Source of the DNA: Euclidia mi
Taxonomy: Eukaryota > Arthropoda > Insecta > Lepidoptera > Erebidae
DNA: 64,000 bases
Direction: 5' to 3'
Assembly (NCBI GenBank): GCA_944739405.2
Contig: OX123187.2
Location: 80,978,814 to 81,042,813, forward strand
The position numbers and the translations under genes were made by a program. The notes under the pieces were generated by a model. The model was not told where the DNA came from. It did not search any database and worked only from the letters and a program-made list of their open reading frames with translations. Position 1 is the stretch's first letter; each line of letters starts with the position of its first letter. Positions 44,101-52,727 of the stretch are shown piece by piece.

Positions 44101-44926
44101 CCGGTTTTAGTATACCTATACGAATTAAACGATCGAGCTCACTGTTTACCTTATCTCTCAACGCAAATGCGACAGGGCGGGCTTTACAAAATATCGGCTT
44201 CGCATCATCTTTGAGTTTTAAATGTACTTGATATTTTGTAAACATGCCTAGTTCATCTGAGAAGATTTTAGGGAATTTCCTTTTTAGATTTTCAATATCT
44301 TTGTTTAAAAAATTACAAAAATTTACTTGTGACATTTGTAATTAAAACAATCTTATGAAATCTCTGCCTAATATTGGCGGGCCTCCGTCACGTATCACAC
44401 GTACGGTAATTAAATTAGTTTTATCTAAATACGTGAACGGTAACTTGATAATTCCTAAACAGTGAATAGCTCGGCCGGTATATGAAAATAATTTGTCACT
44501 CGTTAGGGATAACGGCAAATTTTCAAAATATTTTTTATACGTCATTTCCGATATCGCTGTGACTGCGGAACCTATATCAACTTCGAATTTCAACCGAATG
44601 CCCTGAACAAAAACTACCAACGTCATTGGTTTGCCCTTATGTGAACGTATATTTTGTATTTTACCGTGATCATCACGACCGTCACTCTCGTCTGACCCGC
44701 CGACACCGACAAAATTAATTTTTTTACACATCCGGCGTAAATGACCTTTTACATGACACTTTTTGCATACATAACTAGCAAACCGACACTGAGACGTTTT
44801 ATGGTTTTTATAGCCGCACACTTCACACACGACCTTTTTAGCCGCGAATTCGTTACGCGCGACACTGGCTCGCTCGGCGCCGCGGTGGTCAACCCCTGTG
44901 TTGACGCCAACGGTATTAGTCGCCAC
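41181..44926 (-). pseudogene. pol: Decayed gag end and pol of the Mag-like element
   Basis: Minus-strand order: two zinc knuckles (CEVCGYKNHKTSQC and CKKCHVKGHLRRMC); protease with DIGSA where DTGA/S is usual; TAA at 44340-44342; RT with FSKLDLSQAYSQ and MLDD at the YXDD position; a one-base shift at an A run near 43590; RNase H with TVDASPEGLG; stops near 42877; an integrase zinc region cut by the insert at 42461-42623; integrase core with HIDF, SDNG and GQAES (DDE residues present); TAG 41625-41627; then an acidic C-terminal tail ending at 41181. Most lesions are single changes, so the overall plan is still clear. The product would have copied and integrated the element; this copy is dead. 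Confidence 0.88.
42461..42623. mobile_element. 163-bp foldback insert inside the integrase region
   Basis: TATTTCT flanks it on both sides (42454-42460, 42624-42630). Within it ATCATACAATTAAAT (42461-42475) is matched by its exact reverse complement at 42579-42593, so the inverted ends are not symmetrical with the insert. Removing it joins the integrase coding on either side (SIRN to LLSELHKSHLG). Confidence 0.82.
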
Positions 44927-44937
44927 TCACCACTCAC

Positions 44938-45050
44938 AAGTAGTGAAACAACGGTTAGCTGGAAACACACTCGTTTTATTTCAACCAACACTGCTTATAT
45001 AGACTACGGCGAAGGGTGGATGCAACCACCCTCATATTAAATATATAACA
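44938..45050 (-). repeat. Truncated 5' LTR of the Mag-like element
   Basis: 113 bp matching 40933-41047 with a few substitutions and a 2-base gap. The last 20 bases of the LTR (as seen at 40913-40932) are absent here, and gag-end sequence follows. Confidence 0.85.
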
Positions 45051-45291
45051 CATATATTTAAAGGAAGAAAGAAAGAAAAATAGGTAACGCAAAGTGTCTG
45101 AACCGCGCGAATTGTTAGTAGGTACAACTGCGTTTTAAACTCATAGTCTGATTCAAGTAGTACAATATATTATGCACATGCTTGTAGTGTGCTCCCCATT
45201 ACCTTTCTTTTGATACCAAACACGTAATGATTATGTCAGTTTAATTTTTTTAAGTTTGGAATCTGAGGAAGTAACGGCGCAATAAAAAAAA

Positions 45292-45480
45292 AAAAATATA
45301 GCCTATGTCACCCGGATCATTATTATGAATCTTTCGACACCCCATTTATTAAAATCGGTTCAGTAGTTAAGGCGCTACGGTGGAACATACAAACATACAT
45401 ACTTACATAGACTGACAAAAACATTACCCTTACCTTTGGCTTCGCCGTCGTCGGGTATAAAGCAAAACAATGTTTGCCAG
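45292..45480 (-). repeat. Dispersed repeat related to 23040-23280
   Basis: Contains AATATAGCCTATGTCACCCG and AAAATCGGTTCAGTAGTTAA in plus orientation. No strong boundary. The strand shown is uncertain. It interrupts the left arm of the mirrored repeat. Confidence 0.4.
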
Positions 45481-47173
45481 ATAACCTAATTATTTTACCT
45501 ATACAAAACATAATTACTGTCTAAAGAAGCTTGAAACTCCATAACACTACAAAAAATACGAACATACCCTGGTGTTCATGCTCCAATTTCATAAATACCT
45601 ACAAACGCTTCCTCCAAATATTTCTTCTTCAATTCATTTTATCGACATCGTACAACGCATCTTGTGCATGACCGTGATTTGCACATTTCGTCATAACGCG
45701 TTTATTATGTCACGGAAGTACGTGTAAAAGTAATAGACATTTTACGACGTGCTACGTAACATATTTCTCTACAAAAGATATATTATGTCACTGTGGCACG
45801 TTTTGTTTGGCTTTGAAGGACAAGCAATTTTGAAACTACGACAGACAGAATAAAGTTTGCTTTTATGTGAACTGAAGTAATCTAGTATTACTGTTCTCAA
45901 GCCTTCTAAGATCTCTATCTGGTTAACGGCTTGATAGTAGATGTAGTCATTTCTCTATATTTGTTAGCTGTCATAGGTTTTATAACGGTTAGTACTATGT
46001 TTTATACGGGCTTGCCGAGGCAAATGTGATTTTCAATCGGACAGGTGAAAAGGCCGGTAGGTCTGTTTCCCCGGATTGTATCATGACTTGTTTCAATCAT
46101 TTTTAAGATTCAACGATTGAAACGGCTTTGTTTTAAATTAATATCACCATATTGTACTTATTTTGAAATACAACATGTCCTGCAGCTTTAATACAAAGTT
46201 ACATTGGCACACGCCACGCCATGTCTTTTTAACATGCTTTTATTAGTAACTAGCCTTCTACTTCATCTCAATAGAGAATTTTATGTCACTCGCGGATCCT
46301 TCGGGGTCCATGGACCTAAGATTAAAAAACGCTGTTTTCGGGTCGTCTATACATCACATTAAAAATAGAAACTTCAGAAAATGGAAACCCACAGCAATTG
46401 ACCTCAAAGCACACACTTCTAATAATTTCACAGCAACATACGACATTATTTCACACAGTTACATCCTTATGTGAGAACTAATAAACCTAACCACAACATG
46501 CTACAAGGCCGGAACATTAACAATGATTTACCACTACCATGTCCTATACCTTGAATGAGTACTGTGATTTTCCTTCTTCCTGGCCCCTTAGATGCGACGT
46601 TTTGTTTAATGTATGTGAAAAGCGTTTTCTGTGTGTCATTTTTGTAAGTTTATGGGGTTTCGGTTTGTAAAAACTGCAATTGACGGTAGTGAATTCAATG
46701 AGGCTATATCAAATGGGTAGTTTTGGCAAACAGCTTTGATAGTAATGTGAAGATATAGTTTTTGTTCGATAAGGATATTTTCAGAGACCATTATTTTTTT
46801 CGTAAAGTTGAGTTTCTCTGCCCATGGTATGCTTTTATATCATTTAAAGAGTAACAGCTTTTAATGCCTGTAAACTTCCCTTATTACATTAAAATAAATA
46901 AATCTTTATTTTATTTTAATTAAATAAACGTCACACACTTGAGAAATATAATCCTTTATTGCGGGGACTTAACAACATAATATAAACAAAAAACACATGA
47001 CAAGGGTCACGCTAGCTTAAACTAAGAATCGCCTTGTGTGCAAGTCGAACTTACAACACTAGAAGCAATGCTAAAGCCCGAGACTGCTACTTAAACCACT
47101 GCGCTATCTCTGCAGAAATGTATGATTTTTTTTCTTTTTAAACTAGTTCTTAAACTTCTGACCATTTACAGCT

Positions 47174-47290
47174 GGTCCCAATGTTTGATCTATCCATGGA
47201 TTCGGTTACTAAAGATACATATTTGTCATATTTTGCATGGAGCTGATATCAAATATGTATAGATCCATGGATAGATCAAATATTGGGACC
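47174..47290. repeat. 28-bp-arm hairpin at the centre of the foldback element
   Basis: GGTCCCAATGTTTGATCTAT... (47174-47201) pairs with 47263-47290 with one mismatch. The 61-base spacer has no evident coding sense. Possibly an older MITE trapped in the centre. Confidence 0.88.
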
Positions 47291-47809
47291 GGCCGTAAGT
47301 TGCTTTTCCTCTACCACTGTTCCCCTTTTGTAGACAAGCAACCTTATATAGGATTCTACTCTTAATAGCCTTCAGTGCGTATAAAATGGCTTGCCAACCC
47401 TGAGAGCGTTTTACGAGATACGACTCGTATTCAAATTAGATTTATAAACGCAGGTGAAAGCGACGTACCTGTGAAATAGTAGGGATAATGGGTGCTGATG
47501 TCATGTTAAGTGATGGGCATAGTTTAGTGGCTAGTATATTAGTTATAAAGTATATAGCATAAAGTTGCGGGTATATCAGAATTGTTAAGTGATTTTGTTT
47601 TAAGATAGCGGCTATAAATAGCTGCTTGTCACAGTCTGCTTTCCTCGTACGAACAATACAGCGTTAATTGCTAGTTGATAAGATAATTTCATGACGACAT
47701 ATTTTATAAAATTTGTTCCGTTATTTTATAAACTAAGCGTTTTCTTTCATTGGTAGTTATTAAGAAGTTTAAGAACTAGTTTAAAAAGAAAAAAAAATCA
47801 TACATTTCT

Positions 47810-48000
47810 GCAGAGATAGCGCAGTGGTTTAAGTAGCAGTCTCGGGTTTTAGCATTGCTTCTAGTGTTGTAAGTTCGACTTGCACACAAGGCGATTCTTA
47901 GTTTAAGCTAGCGTGACCCTTGTCATGTGTTTTTTGTTTATATTATGTTGTTAAGTCCCTGCAATAAAGGATTATATTTTTCAAGTGTGTGACGTTTATT
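47810..48000 (+). mobile_element. SINE inside the right arm of the foldback element
   Basis: AGATAGCGCAGTGGTTTAAG (A-box region) and AAGTTCGACTT (B box), then a body ending CAATAAAGGATTATA. The inverse copy lies at about 46930-47120 in the left arm. Distantly similar to SINE family 3 at 26107. Confidence 0.72.
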
Positions 48001-48513
48001 TAATTAAAATAAAATAAAGATTTGTAAATAAAGATTTGATGATGATGAATGTAATAAAGGAAGTTTACAGCCATTAAACGCTGTAACTCTTTAAATGATA
48101 TAAAAGCGTACAATGGGCAGAGAAACTCAACATTACGAAAAAAATTATGGTCTCTGAAAATATCCTTATCGAACAAAAAGTATATCTTCACATTACTATC
48201 AAAGCTGTTTGCCAAAACTACCCATTTGATATAGCCTCATTTAATTTACTATCGTCAATTGCAGTTTTTACAAACCGAAACCCCATAAACTTACGAAAAT
48301 GACACACAGAAAACGCTTTTCACGTTGAGGGTAGTAAGATCGACAACACCAAAAATTTTTCGCTCTATATTCTTTAATTGATTAAATATAGTAAATCAAA
48401 TAAACTCTCAATAATTAATGTAAATATTTATATGCCAACTTAAATACCAACCAGTTTTTGTTTAATTCCTGCGTCACAATCTATTATACACATTGCATTA
48501 GCACTATATTATT

Positions 48514-49245
48514 ATGGACAGCGTCGAGGCAATCAAGTCATCTTTTTCCACCACTATGGCGAGCATCGAGGAGCGCATGGCCAACTTTGAGGCTGAACTG
48601 CAGAAAAGTGCCAAACAGCCTAACAACGCACCCAGCGTAACGAGTATAGCAGCCGATTTTTCATCCTTCCGGGCATTTGTGGTGGAAACCATTGGAGCTT
48701 TCCGACGTCAGATTGAGTTGCTGGCGCGCGAAGTGGACAGCATCGAGATGCGCAGTCGCCGAAAAATGCTTCTGATCCATGGTGTCGCTGAACATAAAAA
48801 TGAAGATCCTGTTCAGCTGGTCATTGATGTAATTAAAGATCTCCATCTTACTGATGTCAGTAAGGATAACATCAAGCGGAGTCACCGGATGGGTCGTCAG
48901 TCGGGTTCAAATAAGCCGAGACCAATTATAGTCAAATTCCAACAGGCAGCAATTCGTGATAAGGTATGGTTCTCCAAGACCAAGCTGAAAGGTAGCGGCA
49001 AAACCCTGCCTGAATTTCTCACGAAGGTACGGCATGATACATTCATGGCAGCAAGGCACCGATTTGGAGTCACAAAGTGTTGGACACGAGGGGGCCATAT
49101 TTTTGTATTGGACTCCGACGGGTTACAGCATCGTATTTCTTCTCTCGGCGAACTCAACCGGATTAAGGCGGGTACTCAAAAGACGCCGACTGTTGAGAAA
49201 CCTGCGGCTGGGAAGACGAAACGAGCAGCGGCCACGAAGAAATAG
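48514..49245 (+). CDS. CR1-like LINE ORF1 (coiled coil plus RRM-like domain)
   Basis: A 243-residue intact frame. Residues 1-80 look helical with heptad-like spacing (MASIEERMANFEAELQK; AFRRQIELLAREVDSIEMRS). Residues 85-175 resemble the RRM-like domain of L1-type ORF1 proteins (RRKMLLIHGVAEH, then IKRSHRMGRQ, PRPIIVKFQ). The C-terminal 25 residues are basic (KPAAGKTKRAAATKK), plausible for RNA binding or nuclear import. It starts a few bases after a TATATTATT stretch and is the only unbroken ORF of this element. Assignment to the same LINE as the ORF2 downstream rests on orientation and order. Confidence 0.7.
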   Translation: MDSVEAIKSSFSTTMASIEERMANFEAELQKSAKQPNNAPSVTSIAADFSSFRAFVVETIGAFRRQIELLAREVDSIEMRSRRKMLLIHGVAEHKNEDPVQLVIDVIKDLHLTDVSKDNIKRSHRMGRQSGSNKPRPIIVKFQQAAIRDKVWFSKTKLKGSGKTLPEFLTKVRHDTFMAARHRFGVTKCWTRGGHIFVLDSDGLQHRISSLGELNRIKAGTQKTPTVEKPAAGKTKRAAATKK

Positions 49246-49965
49246 GTAGCATGCATCACATAATTTCTAATTGGCAGTAGTTGCGGCATCCGTGGTTTGT
49301 TTACTTTATACAATATGTATTTTACACTTGTACCCTATCTTCAATAGCACTAATCCTTAATACCTCCTAATTCGTTACGTTTGACTTCGACTTTCTTACT
49401 AATCAACTTCTCTAATAAATATTATTCCACCTTCTATCTATAATTTAATGCTTTAGCTTTTCACTGTTTTCAACTTCACGAGTTCATGACAATTTGACAC
49501 TTGACATCTGTCAACGTCAAAACTGCGTTTCGTTGTCTATAGTTGGAAACGTTTAGAAACTGAGCCGTGAATTATATGTAAGTCTTTACTCCTTATTTAA
49601 TATTCTTTCATAACCCATACAACTATTTACTTTCTACAAATATATATTTGCACTACTTTACTTATTTGGATATTTATCTATTCTTTTCTATCTTTTTTAG
49701 CATACATTTATTTATTGGTTCGTTAATTATTCATACTTAATAATATAATATTTATCTCTGAATATTTACGCTGTACTAAAGATAAAGCCCGGATGTTGCA
49801 TTTTACAATTACCTATTATTTTCGAAAGCGCATAATAATATTAGATGTTTAAACTTTAAATCCTATTATTCTTTTGTTGTCAAGCATTGCAATTTGCATA
49901 TAAATATTTTTTATTTTTTCTGTAATCTGTTAGCACTGAACTGGCAGGTGGATAAAATAAGACAG

Positions 49966-50089
49966 CATAACATATCTTCACGCCTTTTATCCCCGAAGGG
50001 GTAGGCAGAGGTGCATTACACACCCACACTTCGCCAGATATGTTTCGGTCCCAATGTAATAGGGGGCGAGCCTATTGCCAGACTAAGCC
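49966..50089 (-). mobile_element. SINE family 1, 5'-truncated copy
   Basis: Plus strand: CACGCCTTTTATCCCCGAAG to GGGGGCGAGCCTATTGCC, the 3' half of family 1. AAATAAGACAG occurs at 49955-49965 and again at 50118-50128, a candidate 11-base target duplication that brackets the SINE plus the left arm of the palindrome. Confidence 0.85.
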
Positions 50090-50142
50090 TATTATACCTT
50101 AATCTGTCTTATTTTCCAAATAAGACAGATTAAGGTATAATA
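50090..50142. repeat. Perfect 25-bp-arm palindrome at a SINE junction
   Basis: Left arm 50090-50114 begins TATTATACCTTAATCTGTCT; right arm 50118-50142 is its exact reverse complement; the loop is TCC. The right arm includes the target duplication, so the left arm is an inverted copy of the flank placed at the 5' end of the SINE. Confidence 0.95.
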
Positions 50143-50771
50143 CTCAAATAGTATTTTATTAGATATATTTTTAGTTATTTATTTATTATTATATTTATTT
50201 TTTATATATTATGTCAGACCAGTTACAAAGTAGCGATAACGATAGTTTTTTTTCTATGAGTAGTCATAACAGAAGTTTTGGAAGCATTCCTTCTCTTGCT
50301 GAAACTTTGCAGTGCGAGTTTGCCGATGTACCTGGGAACTTTAATGTCGTTCATATAAATGCTCAGAGTATTCCGGCCCATTTCCAGGATATGCTGACCA
50401 CTTTTGACTGTAAGAATGTCCATGCAATTCTTGTTTCCGAATCTTGGTTAAAACCTTGCCTATCGTCTGTGTCTTACTCTCTTCCTAATTTCCGACTCAT
50501 AAGAAATGATCGAACCGGGAGTGGTGGTGGTGGTGTTGCCATTTATCTCCGTACTCACATTCCTTTCAATGTTGTTAATATGTCATCACAACCTCCACCG
50601 CTCAATGCCGGCGAACATCTCTTCGTGGAACTATAGGCCAGATGCCTATACCAAGGTTCTGCTTGGTGTTTTTTATTCCCCTAACTGTCACATACATTAT
50701 TTCTCTTCTTTCGAACGTATCTAAGAAAATCTAGCTCCTACTTACAGTCATACCATAGTCATGGGTGATTT

Positions 50772-52727
50772 AATAATAATAATAATAAAATCTTTATTTC
50801 CATTTGAGCCTTACAAAAATAAAACATTCCTATCCCACACACTAGGCATAGCCTGTCCTGTGGGGGAAACAAACGATTTACATTCAAAATCACGGCAAAA
50901 TAGAATACAACAAAACAAACAAAAATTAAGTTGAAACTACAAAAACAAAACGAAAAGAAAAAAAAAAGTTATATTTTAAATGTCTTAAGGATATACAATG
51001 GGTGTTTATGTGTGTATGTGATTGTGTGTAAGTCTGGGTGTGATTGTGTGTGTGTGTGTATGTGAATGTGTGTGTGTGCGTTAGCGCGTGTGTGCGCTGT
51101 TGTGTAAGAATTTTACACAACCTAAAATTCTGTGAGTTTGCAGCAGCCTCATTTAATTACCCGCAGCACTTCTTCAGTCTGCGAATAACTCCACTTCAAT
51201 AACATAGTCGTAATCAGTCTCTTGGTTTCTTTTACAGTGCAGTCTTTTAGATTTAAAATATTTGAGAATTTATTATATATAAATGGATAAAGAAAGCTTC
51301 CAAAACGGTGCGCAAAAGAAGCAGCAGTACGTATTTTACTTAACTTAAAAATGCGTTTTTTGTATATATCGTTGTAATTGTCAGAATTTATCACATTTTT
51401 ATGAACAGCAGACACTACCCTGGCAATGTACAGCTTCCGGACACTCAACACCTCAAACCCCTTTATATAGAGCGTCAGTGCGATATCGAAGGGGTTTTTT
51501 AGAGCTGTTTTTAATACTCCTCTCTGGGCTCTTTCAAGAGGTAGGATAAATGATGTAGGTGAACCGCCCCAAGCTAAGATGCAATAATTAATAAGGGACT
51601 GGCAGAGAGCCATATACACCATTCTTAGTATTTTACCATTGATTGCATCACGTAAGTTCTTCATTACGTATATAACCTTTCTCACCCTCCCACACATTTC
51701 AGCTACATGTTCCTTAAATGTGAGCTTCTCGTCTAAAACTACACCAAGATACTTAAGAGAATCTACCCGACTGATTACTTTGCAATCGCAGGTATTGCCT
51801 AGCACTTCGAACTTACAGTTAATTGAATGGATCTTCAAGGCAGTTAAAGAGAGAGGTGCGGAAGCAGCCGTCTTGTGGACGCACAAAAACTTTGTTTTTG
51901 ACGTGTTGAGGGATAATATGTTGTGATGCAACCAGCTGGATATTGTTGCCATGCCTCTTTCTACATTTCGACAGACACCAAGCCAAGAGCTGTCATGGAA
52001 GATAAAAGCCGTATCATCCGCATAACATATGATTTCCGATTTTTGTATTGGAAGGCAGGCGATATCGTTTATGTAAAGCAGAAACAGAGTGGGTCACAGA
52101 ATGCTTCCCTGCGGAATGCCATAGGTCACAGGTTTTAACCTACTAGTGACGTCGAAAAGCTGTACATACTGATAACGTCCCGACAAATAATCTGCGAACC
52201 AACTCAGAGCCGTTCCTCTTATACCATAGGCTTCCAGTTTCTTCAGTAGAAGAGAAATTGGTATGGAGTCGAACGCCTTGGCGAGATCTAAGAAAACACC
52301 GATACATTTAGACCCTTTATCTAGGTGAGAGGCTACGATATTAGTGAGAAGAGTAACAGCATCCTCACAAGATCTCCCCTGCCTGAAACCGAATTGACGG
52401 TCGTTAATTACGTTATTTTTGGTTAAAAAAGCCACGAGTCTTTTGTTTATGATACGCTCAAGCAACTTTGAAATGCTACCCAGAAGTGAAATTGGGCGAT
52501 AATTAGTGGGGTCCTCCCTTTGTCCTCCCTTAAATATAGGTACAACCGCTGCAGTCTTCCAGGTTTTAGGAAATGTGCCCGATTCTTTGCTCAGATTGAA
52601 TATAATAGAAAGAAGTTCTGCTATTAGGTGTCCTATACTTTTAAGTATATTGTTGCTTAAGTTATCGAGACCGGGCAAGCTGTCAGATTTAAGATTTTTT
52701 ATGAGTGAAATTATTTCTTCAGGATTC
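50772..52727 (-). mobile_element. Nested 5'-truncated LINE in antisense orientation
   Basis: GTGATTT flanks it on both sides (50765-50771, 52728-52734). Its 3' end faces left: AATAAAGATTTTATTATTAT on the minus strand, an ATT-repeat tail. The 5' truncation is just inside the RT domain. Removal restores GDFNT in the host LINE. Confidence 0.92.
51149..52727 (-). pseudogene. Reverse transcriptase fragment of the nested LINE, one stop
   Basis: One minus-strand frame from the truncation point to TAA at 51149, with a TGA near 52093 right after GIPQGSIL, a position that is usually Gly. Motifs: LPGLDNLSNN, NYRPISLLGS, FGFRQGRSCEDA, FLDLAKAFDSI, GIPQGSIL, then CYADDTAF, NTSKTKFLCV and DSLKYLGVVLDEKL. 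The endonuclease is absent because of truncation. The 3' UTR has a GT-rich run (51000-51080). Confidence 0.88.

Larger units (their letters stand above)
40913..45050 (-). mobile_element. Mag-like Ty3/Gypsy LTR retrotransposon with most of gag deleted
   Basis: The element is flanked by the 5-base duplication CATAT (40908-40912 and 45051-45055), has TG...CA ends and pol on the minus strand. The LTRs are very short, as in Mag of Bombyx. The 5' LTR (right) loses its inner end and joins directly to the zinc-knuckle end of gag, so the primer site and most of gag are gone. Pol carries several stops, a frameshift and a 163-bp foldback insert. Confidence 0.88.
38826..46610 (+). repeat. Left arm of a large mirrored repeat
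   Basis: Blocks at 38826-39042, 39425-40410, 45480-46240 and 46270-46610 match, in reverse complement and reverse order, 63519-63735, 60095-61020, 58940-59760 and 57695-57990. Matching is clear but diverged, with many small gaps. Example: 39745-39780 (TAGTGTCGAGCGTGTAAACC) against 60760-60790. Independent insertions interrupt each arm. Either an old inverted segmental duplication, or two opposed copies of an unclassified element of over 3 kb. Confidence 0.82.
46615..48324. mobile_element. 1.7-kb foldback element with about 550-bp arms that each carry a SINE
   Basis: Left arm 46615-47159 and right arm 47763-48324 are reverse complements at an estimated 90-95% identity. The outer ends are GTGAAAAGCGTTTTCTGTGT and its inverse. 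Both arms contain the same tRNA-headed SINE (47035-47115 minus; 47810-47890 plus) at the same place. The 600-bp centre (47160-47762) encodes nothing recognisable and starts with a smaller hairpin (47174-47290). No transposase frame and no clear flanking duplication. Confidence 0.88.
49246..50210. other. Spacer between LINE ORF1 and ORF2
   Basis: No gene. AT-rich up to 49950, then a SINE and a palindrome (listed separately). The length is unusual for an inter-ORF gap, so some of this may be further unrecognised insertion. Confidence 0.4.
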
